Shown: positions 23,410 to 34,545 of the stretch, in pieces
Layout of the letters: every line of letters begins with the position of its first letter
Position numbering within the stretch: position 1 is the first letter of the stretch
Assembly (NCBI GenBank): GCA_907165135.1
Contig: OU015566.1
Coordinates: forward strand, 3,226,501-3,290,500
Origin: Oikopleura dioica
Taxonomy: Eukaryota; Chordata; Appendicularia; Copelata; Oikopleuridae
Direction of reading: 5' to 3'
Length of the DNA stretch: 64,000 nt
The notes under the pieces: model-generated
The model's input: only the letters and a program-made list of their open reading frames with translations
Told to the model about the DNA's origin: nothing
Database searches by the model: none
Program-made: the position numbers and the translations under genes

Positions 23410-23420
23410 ATTATATACTC
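23410..23420 (-). promoter_or_regulatory. TATA box of the Cys/His-rich mini-gene
   Basis: On the minus strand the motif reads gtatataatg, about 60 bp upstream of the ATG at 23352, in otherwise non-TATA sequence. Spacing suits a core promoter with a short 5' leader. Confidence 0.45.
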
Positions 23421-23902
23421 TCTTCCCTCTCTGCTGCCCTCAGGAGATTACTCGCCCGCGGCCAGCGCATGTAATTGCATAACTGATGCTAAATTGACGG
23501 ATAATGAGCCGTCCGTAATCCGATCACGCGACTTATTAGCCTTATTACGACGCAGAAAAGGCTGATTATTCAAAAGTTATTGAAACGAAAAGCATTTTCT
23601 CCGCTTCTTATTGCATCAAGCATGCATATTCCACCCGTCAATTATTCAAAAACGCTCAAAAAAGAGCTGCAACTGTACCTCCAAGGTCAGCCTGACCAAG
23701 CCTCGGGGGAAATTTGTTGACCGGTAAATATTCGTTCCAATCAAGTACTAAAATGAGCCATTCAGATCCAAAAATGGGTCGTTAAATTCATAAAATTCAA
23801 AAAAAGTACCGTTTTTTGAGATAAACAGGTCATAAAAATCTGTTTTCCGTGACGCCCGAAAAAACAATGAACCTAACAAAAGATACTTCAAAACTAGGGT
23901 TA

Positions 23903-25561
23903 ATGAACAGAAGAACGATTCAGAGAAAATGGCTATTTGGAATTCTAGTGGCGCTTTCATTTTTTTCTTTTATACAGTATCGCAGATCTCTTTCAAGGTA
24001 AACAATGCGATTTCGGCAGCTTGAAAAATATTTTAAGTTCGAAGATTCTCCATGAGCGAGATTACAGGGAAGAAATCGAAATCACCGAAATTTTCACTGC
24101 CCCAAAAACCGCTTCGAAAACCTGCCAAAAACCCGTCGAGGACATCATTTTCGTCAAAACCCACAAGACCGGCTCATCAACTCTCCAGAACATTATCCGA
24201 AGATTCGGAATGAAGAATAATTTGCCAATTGCCATGCCTGTTTCTGACGGAAATCGCTTCGAATACCCTTATTTCTTCAAAACAACTTTTATTAAAAACT
24301 TCCGTCTGGGCAGAAACCGCGGATTATTGCGAATCATTTACGAGCGTCGAGAGAATTGTACGAAATTTTTCCGGAGGCGAAGAGGATCACAATCTTAAGG
24401 GACATACCGTCGTTGTATGAGGAATAGGATGAATGAGAAGTTATATTATATTATATTATATTATATTATATTATATTATATTATATTATATTATATTATA
24501 TTATATTATATTATATTATATTATATTATATTATATTATATTATATTATATTATATTATATTATATTATATTATATTATATTATATTATATTATATTATA
24601 TTATATTATATTATATTATATTATATTATATTATATTATATTATATTATATTATATTATATTATATTATGAATCATCATCCCAAAATAAGAGCTCTTTCG
24701 GCTACTTCCGGTCAATAACCACTCCCTACAGAAAAGCTCAATCCTTGGAAGCCTTCTACTCTTCTCCCGAAAGATTCTGGAACGCAGACGAGCCATATGG
24801 AAACAAAGGAAATGATGTTTTCGCGCGAAACCATATGGCCTTCGATCTGGGTAGGGAACGCTCTATTCGAGCAATTTACAATTAAGATTTAATTATTCAC
24901 ATTGCAGGCATGCCATGGCTCAGTGAAAACAACGAGGAAAATATTTTGCAAGCGCTTGAGCAAACATTTGATTTGGTCTTGCTGACAGATTATTTCAAAG
25001 AAAGCATGGTCCTTCTCAAGAAAGAACTTTGCTGGGAGTGGGAGGATGTCCTATTTTTCGTCACAAACGAACGATCAGAAAAGCAGAAACTCTCACCGGA
25101 GCTAGAATCGAAAATGAGAAGCTGGAATCATTTGGACAACGCGATCTATGAACATTTCAGCAAAGTTTTCTGGCAGAAAATTGACGACTATGAAGGATTT
25201 GGAGAAGATTTGAAGATTTTGGAGGAAAAACTTGATGAAGTTAAAAAGACTTGTTTGGAGAAAGAATTTATTTGTGAGGAAAATGACCTTCAGTGTCAGT
25301 TTTCTTACGATCAAGTCAAGATCAAAAATTATCAGGTACGATTAAAGTGGCTCAATTAAGGGTGTCCCCATACAAATTTATGCTTTTGAATCGATCAACT
25401 TCTTTACATATTTTTTTTTCATCTATAAAATTCAGTTGTCGAAAGAAGGCGAAAAACTGGAGCTTTGTCGACTTATGGTCATGCCAGAACTTGAAATGTC
25501 AATAAAGATCTTCGAGTCCCAGTGGACCGGCTGGTACGATCTTTATGACGGCCAGGTTTGA
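23903..25561 (+). CDS. galactose 3-O-sulfotransferase family protein, interrupted
   Basis: Type II Golgi enzyme that would transfer sulfate from PAPS to galactose on glycolipids or glycoproteins. Exon 1 (23903-23997) gives a short cytosolic tail and signal anchor (WLFGILVALSFFSFI). Exon 2, after a 40-nt intron, has the 5'-PAPS-binding motif FVKTHKTGSSTLQNI. Further on are the 3'-phosphate motif ITILRDIPSLYE (about 24415), FARNHMAFDLG, and the family-typical C-terminal half (SMVLLKKELCWEWEDVLFF, then WNHLDNAIYEHF). Two problems: the frame shifts by one at about 24295 next to an A5 run, and a 231-bp (TTATA)n tract with two stop codons before it sits between LYE and SSSQNKSS, where conserved sequence should be continuous. 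Neither tract edge gives a GT..AG intron. It is either a pseudogene, an unusual intron, or a consensus error. Confidence 0.75.
24439..24669 (+). repeat. (TTATA)n pentanucleotide microsatellite, ~46 units
   Basis: Perfect tandem ttata units without visible interruption. It lies between the two halves of the sulfotransferase. The plus strand is stop-free in all three frames (a repeating Leu-Tyr-Tyr-Ile-Ile), so it produces long artificial reading frames. Confidence 0.97.
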
Positions 25562-25716
25562 AATATTCATCGTCTGCACTCACTTTTTCTCACTGAGCAT
25601 CAATCATTCATCAGTTCTTTATTGTAGAAATATATTTGTACAGGCGGTAAATAAACAATTTAAAAATATACCATATCGTCAAGTTGAAGGTTGTTCGTTA
25701 AATGTTAATTTATTTC

Positions 25717-26478
25717 AAAATGCAGTTAGTACAGGAAAAGAATTGACACCTTTATAAAGCTTTTGCTTTCCACCGAAAGAAATCGGAATTTCTGTGAATT
25801 TTACGCTGTCCTCGAATTCATAAAGCTGAAAAAGCATAAATTATCAATCGTCCACATTCGAAAATAACCCTTATGTACTCAACGCTGAGATTTTTCGCCA
25901 GATCTAGATTCAATTGGCTAATTTTCCCAAAAGAATCCACAACTTCAAACGAGTACTCATTTCTCTGGTTCGCGTAGATTCCATCCAGAGCGATTGGCTC
26001 GCCTTTTTCTCTCTAGAAATTTTATCGATCGGAAAATTTTAGAGTTCTTGCCTTTTTGAGATGTTTCTCATTCGTAAGAAAGAACTCGAGTCGGTCGTTA
26101 TCTTCATTCAAAATAACAAGAGTGGCTTGAGTGACGGAGTTGCTGAAGAATTTTTTCGCTGTCTTGATTTCAAATCTGTAAATTGTCGAAGGAATTTTGT
26201 TGGAGTCGGAGCTCGCTCGTGTTATTTCTTCGTGATTGTTGATGACGACATCTTTTTGAGATCAAGAAAAGCTGATTTTTTTTCAAAAAAGAAATAATTT
26301 TATTGATGATCATTCCTGAATGATATCTTCCTTCTTCCTCTACTGGTATCTCAGGAGCAAGAGGTAATGGTTCAACTTTCGAGTCTTCTTTGTAAATGAC
26401 AGTATTTTCATTCTCCTTCCTTTCGACATTTTCGTAAAGATGAATTGACGAAGACCATCTGCTGCCACCAAGAGGCAC
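25717..26478 (-). CDS. hypothetical beta-rich protein, PLAT-like
   Basis: Exon 1 starts MPLGGSRWSSSIHLYENVER (26478) and is acidic and Pro-rich. It joins to DVVINNHEEITRASS through an intron at 26252-26315 whose ends are GA..AG. The next exon ends at LKK before a GC..AG intron (donor AAG|GCAAGA, about 26003-26050). Then come KGEPIALDGIYANQ, a 43-nt GT..AG intron, and a last exon (LYEFEDSVKFTEIPISFGG) with the stop at 25717. The strand-like pattern (IYRFEIKTAKKFF, ATLVILNED, YSFEVVDSFG) recalls PLAT/LH2 beta-sandwiches, as in two neighbours. There is no signal peptide in the chosen start. Function unknown. Confidence 0.55.
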
Positions 26479-26542
26479 TTTTTCCTATTCCGGTTTTTCT
26501 GACGCAAAAATTTCTGACCGAAAAAAGACAGAGGAAAAACCC

Positions 26543-26842
26543 GGGGGCGCTCGGTTAGAATACCAAAAATATTGGGTATTTGAATACCAAAAATTGATAT
26601 TTGAATACCAAAATTGGTATTTGAATACCAATTTTTTCTAGCGGAAACAATTTTTTTCCCTGAAAAATATGTAAATCACCTCTAGAGCTTCCTAAAAAAC
26701 AGGCCCGGAACGCACACTCAAATTTTTTGGCGGGCGAAATTAGTATTCTTTGGCGAATTTGGTATTTGAATACCAAAATTGGTATTTGAATACCAAAATT
26801 GGTATTTGAATACCAATTGGTATTCTAACCGAGCGTCTCCCG
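26543..26842. mobile_element. ~300-bp inverted-repeat element built from AATACCA palindromes
   Basis: The ends are ggcgctcggttagaatacca and its inverse (ttggtattctaaccgagcgtc). Internally the word tttgaataccaaaattggta is repeated six or more times, itself palindromic (aataccaaaattggtatt). No coding capacity. Probably a MITE; it fills most of the gap between two PLAT-like genes. Confidence 0.75.
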
Positions 26843-27181
26843 AAAAACCGTGCCTCTAAGTTTCGCTTGCGGACTTTGCACTTTTTCAAAACGCCCAGAT
26901 CAGAGAACTCCGCCGGTAGCGCGCGACTGAACAGTAAATATCACCAACAGCCAGAATTTAATGCGAAAAGAGAAGTTATATAATCGCTTATATAATGGTT
27001 ACTTTGACTCTTGAAGCACAGGAACTGACGGACGACTTATTTGAAGAGGCCGGGCAAAAACAGGTCGCTCGGACGATTTGTAGGAAAAATTTTCGCTGGG
27101 AAAATCGGATGTGTCAGCTTTTTCTGGTGCTTTTTCTAGCGCTGCTGGAGCTGGAATTCTTCATTAAAAAAAGCTAAAAAA

Positions 27182-27969
27182 CTATGCTGGCTTACCGACA
27201 AAAGGAGTTATTTGAGAGAAATCTTCAGATGTATTTGACTCAAAAGATGATTTTCGTGACGTCGTTTTTGAGCATTTTATCTGGCAAGAAACCGTCACAG
27301 GACTTTCCCACTCGATCCCTTCCAATCCAGCGGAAGAACTCGTTTGAACAAGAAAAGATTTGAGATAACTTGGCTGCTGTCCACCCTGGTCGACAATTTT
27401 ATACTTTGCAAATTTGTCCATCGCAGCACCGGATGTGAAGAAGATCGCCTTTTGCTCGTGAAACGGGGCGGTCGAATGCTGGTTGAAAAGCTCCACACGG
27501 TTCGATTCTTCTTTTGCAGCATCATCTTGAAGGAACAGCTCCTCGGATTTGGATAGTGAGTTGGCAATTTCGTCGCCGCAATTTGAATGGAGGACTTTTT
27601 GGTCTTAATATATTTCCTGACACTTCCGACATCGTTGACAACACTGACATTTGTGTAAAAAGCCAGATAGCCAGTATTTTTCATAATTTTAATGCGAATC
27701 TCAAAAACTTCCTGACCAACAGTTACAAAATTTCAGTTACGTAACAACCTCTTCAACTCGTTCAAACTTGACCAAAGACAACAGTTTCAAAATCTGCCCT
27801 TTCGCAGAATTTTCTTTTTTATTCGAAATTTCCAATTCGAAAAGAGGTCATTTCAAGGAGTGAACTCACTAAATGGGGTAACAACTGTATATTCTTTCCG
27901 CTCGGAACATCGAAAGACAAACACGTGACCGATCCTGTTTCTCCCGTCGCGTTTGTTCTTCTGCTTCAT
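27182..27969 (-). CDS. hypothetical protein, PLAT-like N-terminal part
   Basis: Start MKQKNKRDGRNRIGHVFVFR (27969). A GTGAGT..AAAAAG intron joins to KNSAKGQILKLLSLVKFERV, and a 37-nt GTTGTT..GTCAG intron joins to EVFEIRIKIMKNTGYLAFY. The frame then changes near 27610: the coding pattern continues as SKSEELFLQDDAAKEESNRV and AIFFTSGAAMDKFAKYKIVD in another frame. A 20-nt GT..AG segment (gtgtcaggaaatatattaag) would restore the frame, but that is too short to accept without RNA evidence; a sequencing error is an alternative. The C-terminus (to 27182) is uncertain. Flanked by similar beta-rich genes on the same strand. Confidence 0.5.
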
Positions 27970-28060
27970 CGAACAAATATTTTATTCTGTTGGCAAATAA
28001 CATAGCGAAGTTATCTTTATATTCCTTGAGCGACATTTCTCAGAAGAACTCTTTAAAAAT

Positions 28061-29728
28061 ATGGATGATTTTTTCAACGAAACAAGAGTTAACCAAATTG
28101 ACCAAGAACCAATGAAACGAGAGAATACTAACACTCACGAACCCCTTATTCAGCAGTACCAATACCCAATAAGTCAGCCAATGGATGACTTTTTCGATAA
28201 CCGACATTGGCAAAACGACGAAAACATGCAGGACTCCCCACAAGATCCCAATAATCAAACACCAAGTCCTTCGACTTCTCATGATTTTTTCGACCAACAA
28301 CCTTCATTTGCCAACAACGAGCTTTCGTCTCCCCCTTCAAATCGCCGAGAAAAGCAAAGAGAGCCCTGTCCAGTCTGTGGCGACGTTGTGTCTGGATATC
28401 ACTACGGAATACTGAGCTGCGAGAGTTGCAAGGGATTCTTTAAGCGGATCGTTCAGCTGAATAAGAAATACTATTGCTCGAATAATGATCAATGTACGAT
28501 CACGAAGACAACGAGGAAGAAGTGCTCTTCTTGCAGATACAACGTAAGTTTCTGCTCATCCCTTTTCTGATTGGCAATTTTCATTCTAGAAATGTATCCT
28601 TCTTGGAATGAAGCGCGAAGCCCTGAGAATCGGCGGTAATCGAGGCGGCCGATCTGCGCTGAAAGAAGAATACGATAAAGACCGAGCAAATCGCAAGAAA
28701 AAACGACTCGTCAGTTCCAGCTCGGACCAGAATCATAACGAACATCCTTTTCAACCGCTGGAAATGAAAAATGAAATGACCGATTTTGACCCAAAACCGG
28801 CCAATTTTCTGACAAGCTTTGACTCGATCCTTGGAATGACGAATTTGGACATCATTAAGGATATCACATCGTCTTGGATTCCCGAAGAACAAGTCGCGGA
28901 AAGAGTAAGGAGGGGTGAAATGCTGGTTTCTAGAGATTTTTAAGGCGCGAAAAGCGGTTGAAGGGATGATTTTCGTGAACAAATACAGTGTGATCGATCA
29001 CGTGATACGAATGGACGAACAGGTGTTGTTTTCAAAAGTGCTTTGGGCAAAACAAACTGCTGCTTTTAGAGAGTTGTCTACTGATGATCAGGTATTTTTC
29101 AACCTGATGCATGATGACAATTTTAAAGGTCAAAGCCCTCTGTAAATCCTGGCCGCATGTCATGTGCCTTGACCAAATCTACCGCCAACTTTGGTTCTCT
29201 GACGAAAAGCATCTCCTCCTTGTCTCCGGGCGAAAAATTTCCCAGGAGAGCTTCTCGACTTATTTTGACCCCGGAGCGCAGAAAATGGCAGAAGAGATAA
29301 TGAGGATTACGACTATTTACAAAAAGCTTAGGATTGATCGGACAGAGCTTATTTGCTTGATGATGTTTTCTATGTTCATTTTGGACGAACGGGTAGGTAG
29401 CAAAAGGAAAAATATGGTCTGAATGTCTTCTAGCCACAGCATCAGCTGATTGCAGAACGAATCAAATCATGTTTACTGGATCATATTCAAACTCATTTTT
29501 CCGACCAGCCAGCGAGATTTCATGAATTAATGAATGCTTTCAGAGGTAAGAAAAAAATCTACAAAAAAAAAAAGATAAAAATTCTGATAAAAAATATTTC
29601 TAGAAACATCCGAGCTCGCGCGAATAGGAACCGAATGGTTTCGCGAAAAGAAGCTCTACGGAATGATCCCAAGCACCTACATTCTATCCGAAGTCCTCGA
29701 CAATGGAAACTCTTTAATGCAAGCATAA
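28061..29728 (+). CDS. NR5A: NR5A (FTZ-F1/SF-1 type) nuclear receptor
   Basis: Ligand-regulated or constitutive transcription factor. An acidic, Asn/Pro-rich N-terminus ([14 protein letters not shown]) precedes the DNA-binding domain: first zinc finger [20 protein letters not shown] with P-box [10 protein letters not shown], and second finger ending CSSCRYNKCILLGM, split by a 47-nt intron. The C-terminal extension ([19 protein letters not shown]) matches the FTZ-F1 box that lets NR5 receptors bind as monomers to extended half-sites. The ligand-binding domain is spread over four small exons: [18 protein letters not shown] and [10 protein letters not shown] are the signature helices 3-5. The AF-2-like end is [10 protein letters not shown]. 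Introns start at about 28544, 28910, 29093, 29393 and 29545, all GT..AG. NR6 was considered, but [10 protein letters not shown] favours NR5A. Confidence 0.9.
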
Positions 29729-29817
29729 GACCTTTCCTATTTTGTACAAAGCGCCGCTTCTCAATTCGTCTGCATCGCTTCTTTCGCTCGAATCTTTGAA
29801 ACAAATAAGTAAATAAA

Positions 29818-30147
29818 TCAAAAATGAATAAACCCACTGTAGTAGAATTTTCCAGCGTCATTTTCTGTCGAAACAAAAAGGCCAGTTAGTTCTTGGTGGG
29901 TCAGATTTTGGTGGTAGTTTACTTGATTGTTGAGGCGGACTTTGACGAATTTGACGGAGCCGATTTCCGGGGCTTCGATTTCGAAGGCTTCAAGAGTCGA
30001 AGATTTAAAAGAAGATCCAATCGAGCAATTCACCCATTTCGTCTCTTGTCCATTTTGACCAAAAAGCTTGACTTGTAAAACTTCTCCATTCTCTTTATTT
30101 ATCGCAATTCCTTCCGGACCGGTAGTGATTGAAATTATATAAATCAT
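29818..30147 (-). CDS. short PLAT/LH2-like beta-sandwich protein
   Basis: One open frame of 109 codons (MIYIISITTGPEGIAINKEN to GKFYYSGFIHF). The spacing of LQVKLFGQNGQE, AFEIEAPEIGSVKFVKVRLN and a final beta segment follows PLAT/LH2 domains, which often bind lipids or proteins at membranes. Residues AAKRKR may precede the first Met in an upstream exon, so this may be a C-terminal exon only. It is the third beta-rich gene on this strand within 4.5 kb and overlaps the 3' side of the NR5A gene tail to tail. Confidence 0.5.
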   Translation of the reverse strand: MIYIISITTGPEGIAINKENGEVLQVKLFGQNGQETKWVNCSIGSSFKSSTLEAFEIEAPEIGSVKFVKVRLNNQVNYHQNLTHQELTGLFVSTENDAGKFYYSGFIHF

Positions 30148-30506
30148 CCGTTTTCTCTTCGCCGCTTTTTTGTTGTTTTTGAAAGAGAGATTTTATTGAG
30201 GAGATGCGAGCTGACAAGGCCGTTTTTACGACTGGAGTGGTGAAAGAGATTTTAACTGACAGTTTGCTTCATCAATAACAAGTCAAATTAAAGTCACGAC
30301 TGAATTTGATTTTCAAACTTAAAAAAATTCGATTAAAATTTTTCATCAATTAAATGGCGACAAAAGGGACTTTACTGTAATACGGTCTCATGAAATCTCT
30401 CCGTCTTCGTAAAGCTTTGTCTACTCATCGTTATTATTTGCCAAACGAATGTGATTCGTATCCCCGATCAAATATTGTAAATTCGAAAGAACAGAAAAGA
30501 GAGAAA

Positions 30507-31633
30507 ATGTCTGAATATTCCCACTCTGAATTCACAGAACCTGCTCCTGAGAGTTTTGTTTCGTATGAAAAAGAATCTGGCGATTCAAGAGCTTGTCAAG
30601 GTATTTTTTTAGCAAAAGTTTTGCATTCATTCTTTCATAAGCTCTCTCGAAAGAAGAAATTACATTTCTTATAAGACAAGAAATGGGCTTTTATGAAACT
30701 GAACTAACAAGCCTGAAAAGAGAGCAGTATCAACTACGAAAGAAGAATGACGAGCTCGTCGAAAAAGTTAGCGATCTTGAGAATCAAAATGAGAATCAGA
30801 AGCTGACAATCTCTGCTTTGGAAGAGAGAATTGAATTGAATCACGAGAATCAAGCCCTTAGCCAGAAGACAATCGAAACATTGGAAAATATGTTTAGCGT
30901 TTTGGAGAAAAAGTATCAATCTGCTATCCAAGGTCAAAAGAACCTCACTGAAACGATCGAAAATTTGAAGAATCAAGTCGAATTTTTAAATTCTATTGAG
31001 CCTGATTCCGAAGAAAATACAGAAAACGTCTACGATCTTGTCTACGAAAATCCAAGAAAAAGCAAAAACGATGAGATAAACACGAAAATGGAAACCCTTG
31101 CAATCCCAGCAATTCAAAAACCAATACATAGTAGCCTCCCACCTAAACCGAATCTTTTCAAATATCATACTCGTGACGATGTCGAACCATTTTTGAATGC
31201 CCTGAAAGATGACACAACTAACTTGAGTTTCAAAGTTTTGTTTTCAAAGCCAAATAATGAGGAGTTTTTCAAAGGAACCTTCGGGATTTACTACTATCCA
31301 CGACTTTATCACACTCAGGCTGATGAAAAAATTCTCTTCATTGGATATGGATTGGAGACGTTGGTTCGCGAAAGAGACAGTTACTATGAATTGGTTTTCA
31401 TCCTGTATTCGCCTATTGACAGAAAGCTGTACTTGCAAGCTAGCTTTGATGGTGATAACAAATTGGATCCAAGGAAAATATTGAGTTCGAGAGATCGAGC
31501 TATTAAAGACTCAGGAACAATTAAAATTGACTCAGATAATCTAAATTTTGTGCGACTGAAAATCGACGTCCCAAAGCAAAGTTTCACAAAACAAATTGTT
31601 ACGTATTATGTTTCATCTGACTGTCTCATATAG
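30507..31633 (+). CDS. coiled-coil protein with a unique C-terminal domain
   Basis: Exon 1 (30507-30600) starts MSEYSHSEFTEPAPESF; an in-frame ATG at 30390 could extend it by 39 residues. A 53-nt intron (GTATTT..CGAAAG) joins in phase to EEITFLIRQEMGFYETEL. Residues about 40-150 form a continuous coiled coil (KKNDELVEKVSDLENQNENQ and on). A Lys/Pro linker follows, then a ~150-residue beta-rich domain (TFGIYYYPRLYHTQADEKIL, DRKLYLQASFDGDNK). The C-terminal domain resembles the beta-rich neighbours in style but I cannot assign it. No signal peptide. Confidence 0.6.
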
Positions 31634-31702
31634 TTTTAACAAATACATGAGCATATTTCTGATGATCTGCTGCAATAAAGACAATTTTATTATACAATAA
31701 CG

Positions 31703-34090
31703 TTATGTTTTGTATTTGAGGGCATTTTCAGGATCATATTTGATCTTTTTGATCTCGTCTTTCGTCAGTCCGTAGGAGCTGAATCGATCGTCGGTGATAT
31801 TGTCCAACTGTCCCTTGTGCTTTCGCTTCTTCTTTATCTTCTTCTCCTTCTTTTCAACTTCCTGCGCCGGCTCTTCTTCGCTCTTTTCTTCCTGAAAACA
31901 ATCAGTTATCTCCGACATCAAGAAAAAAGCCTAACCTGGTCCTCGCCTTCTTCCAAAAGCTGTCTTTCCTTCAGCTTTCTTCGCCGTTTCGAATTAATCT
32001 TTCGATTCTTCTTCGGCTCCTGGGCCTTTTCAACCTCGTATTCGTCCCCATAAATACTTTTGAAGATCTGTTTCTTTTTCGCTTCGATCTTTTTCGGGTT
32101 CGTCCAGAATTTGTTCTTCGTAAATCCATCGTCTTGAAAGAAAGAATAAAAATACAGTCAAAAGAGTGACTCCCTACCTTTCCATTGAGTGACTCTCTTC
32201 AAACCGACCCACTGATTCAGCTCTGCATCTGTAGCATTCAGTAGCTCATCAGCTGTTAGTCCATAATCTTCCTTGTCAACCTCCCTAAAAACGACAATAG
32301 AAGACCACCACTTCCCTTTTTATCCTCCTACCGATATCTAAACTTGCAGGCAGTGTCGCCGACCATATCAACTTGATAGTCCAGCTCGTCGATTTCTTTG
32401 GCAATTTCGGGGAACTTTTCTTTCGCTTCTTCGTAATCATCTGTCTCGCGAATTCGTCCACGGCCACCGCGCTTCTTTTTCTGCTTTCGTTCCTTTTTCG
32501 CTTTTCGTTTTGTTTCTGCCTGTTCTTCTTCCCATTCTTCCAGGTCGGAAAAGACCGGCTAAAAACGTCACAAGTCATATCAAGTGTAGAAAAGCGGGCA
32601 TACCTTTATGAGCTCTCCATTTTCGTCGAATTCGTCTTCTCCTAAATTCGCAGCTAGCTTTTCCACGAGTTCTTCGTGCTTGTCCGGGTCAAAATCGCCC
32701 TTCAACAAGCTCGGATCGATGTCGATATCGGACACTCCAAGCGCTAGAAAAGAAGGAAGATAAGGCTAAGGAGAGAATGAGGCATTTCTTACCGGACTTG
32801 AGCTCTTCCATTTTCGCCATGAGTTCTTCTTCTTTGATGTGTTTCATTCTAGCCATATTTTCTTTGTATTCCTTTTCTTTCTTCATTTTGCGTTCTTTCT
32901 TTTCCTGTCGTTTCTTTGCTTTTGCTTCTGACTTCGTATCCTAAAGAAAATTGTCAGAAAAGACAATTCTAGCGCTTTTAAATCCCAAAATCGAGAAGCT
33001 GCAAGCGGCTTCCTGATCTCAAGAAATACAGAATGGCTACTGTAGTTAGCGAAATACCTGTCGCAAGCTGTCAGGAACACCATTTCTCGGGTAAGCTTTT
33101 GGTTCCCTCGATTCTTCTCGCTCAAACTTCGTTTTCAAAACGTCGACAGATTCTTTGACTTCGTCTGTTTCAAGTTTTCTCGACGAAAAGAGGTCTTCTC
33201 CGTCGCTTTCTTCCTCCTCGGACGATTCTTGAGCTGCTTTGCCGTTTTCTTTGTGGTATTTCAGCGCGACAAGTTCTTCTCCAGAAGAATAATCTACAAA
33301 AATGGTGAAAAAGCGAAGAAAAGTCGGTCTTACCTTGATCAGATTCATCTTCATTCCAAGCCGCATTCATCAAATACTGCTTGACAAACTTTTCCTTTTC
33401 GTCCAAGTTCTTATTCGCCAGCAAATCCCAGTCAATGTCCTTTTCTGTCGCGACGCCGGACTTGATCGCTTTCTTCGAAAAGATTTCATCCTCGGAATCG
33501 GAGCCAGAATCGGACTCGGCGAGTTTTGCGAATTCGGACTTGATTTCTTCTTGTTCTTCCTGAATAAATCTCATGAATTGGAACTCCATTCACTCACGTA
33601 CCTTATGCGATTTCCCACTCGTAGACGGTCTGGTCAATTCTTCCATTTCTTCAGCTTCTTCATCGACGATTCCGCCCTTCTTCAGCACCACATTTCTTTC
33701 GTAATCTTTCAAAGTCAAGGATTTCTCTGTTTTCGTCTTTTCGTTTTCATCCTCTTCAGAATCAGTTTCATAAAATTTCGTTTTGGAATCGTAAATCGAC
33801 GGGTCGTTTCGTTTCAACGCATCCAGCGCTAGAATTTGATAGGTTTTGAGGGAGAATCAAGGGCAAATTTTACTTTTTAAAAAGCCAAGAGTAGATTTTT
33901 TGGTGAACTGCGGGTCTTCCTCTTCTTCCTCGGAAGTTGATTCTTCATCTGATGACCCAAAGCGGTCTTTGAAGCGCTAGAATTATTTTCTCTTATCAAT
34001 TATTCGCGCTGAAAATAGTACCTGTAATGTCTCTTTTCGTCTGTACGAGTCATAATGATCTGCAAATTTTTTGTTCACTTTGAATCCCAT
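31703..34090 (-). CDS. KRI1: KRI1-like ribosome biogenesis factor
   Basis: Nucleolar protein needed for 40S subunit assembly. About ten exons with 40-55 nt GT..AG introns. The N-terminus MGFKVNKKFADHYDSYRRKE (ATG at 34090) and acidic blocks (SSDEESTSEEEEEDPQF, DSGSDSEDEIFSKK) fit. The family core is clear: DIDWDLLANKNLDEKEKF, GDFDPDKHEELVEKLAANLG, ACKFRYREVDKEDYGLTADE and LNQWVGLKRVTQWK. The tail is a basic KKKIKKKRKHKG region ending ENALKYKT. Domain order and length agree with animal KRI1 homologues. The gene ends close to the coiled-coil gene on the other strand. Confidence 0.88.
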
Positions 34091-34545
34091 TATTCTCGTT
34101 TTTTCTTATTTCTCTATTTTTTCTGAAAAAATGGATTTTAATTTTTTTCCTTAGAGAGAAAATTGAGGCCAATAAGAGCGCGCCGCGCGCTATTTGAATA
34201 TCTGAGGAAGCAAATCTAGAGAAACCGCTTGAAATTGGTCAATTCGGGGAGCTCTAGTTAGCAAGTTTTTCTAAAAGTATTTTTTTTTGTTAGAAATTCT
34301 ATATTTTTATTTTGAAAAATGGCAAATCATCTAAAACAGAAAGTATCAACAACGCAACGGAAAACGAATATCAAGTATCAACAAAGTGGTTAAACTTGCA
34401 CGACATATCATTAGAGCTCTCTATTGCAAGAGTGCTGAATTTCGCTCATGAACTCATCTAGTGGCGAGGGCGACTTCCGAAGTCGTCAAATTCAAAAACG
34501 AATGTGTTTCTCAATTTTTTCAGAGAGAACTATTTTCATTTAACA
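34091..34545. other. intergenic: start of tandem module 1
   Basis: No gene. From about 34318 the sequence (ggcaaatcat, cagaaagtatcaacaacgca) is repeated with small changes from about 36886, marking the left end of the duplicated module. A CG-rich word (gcgccgcgcgc) is at 34180. Confidence 0.6.

Noticed and set aside
24417-24885. Reading frames of repeating Leu-Tyr-Tyr-Ile-Ile
   Set aside because: Produced by the (TTATA)n microsatellite, which is stop-free in all plus frames.
28040-28340. Minus-strand frames opposite the NR5A N-terminus
   Set aside because: Shadows of the receptor's first exon; no independent start context or homology.
33302-33832. 176-codon plus-strand frame
   Set aside because: Antisense shadow of KRI1 exons; composition reflects the acidic/basic repeats of the real gene.
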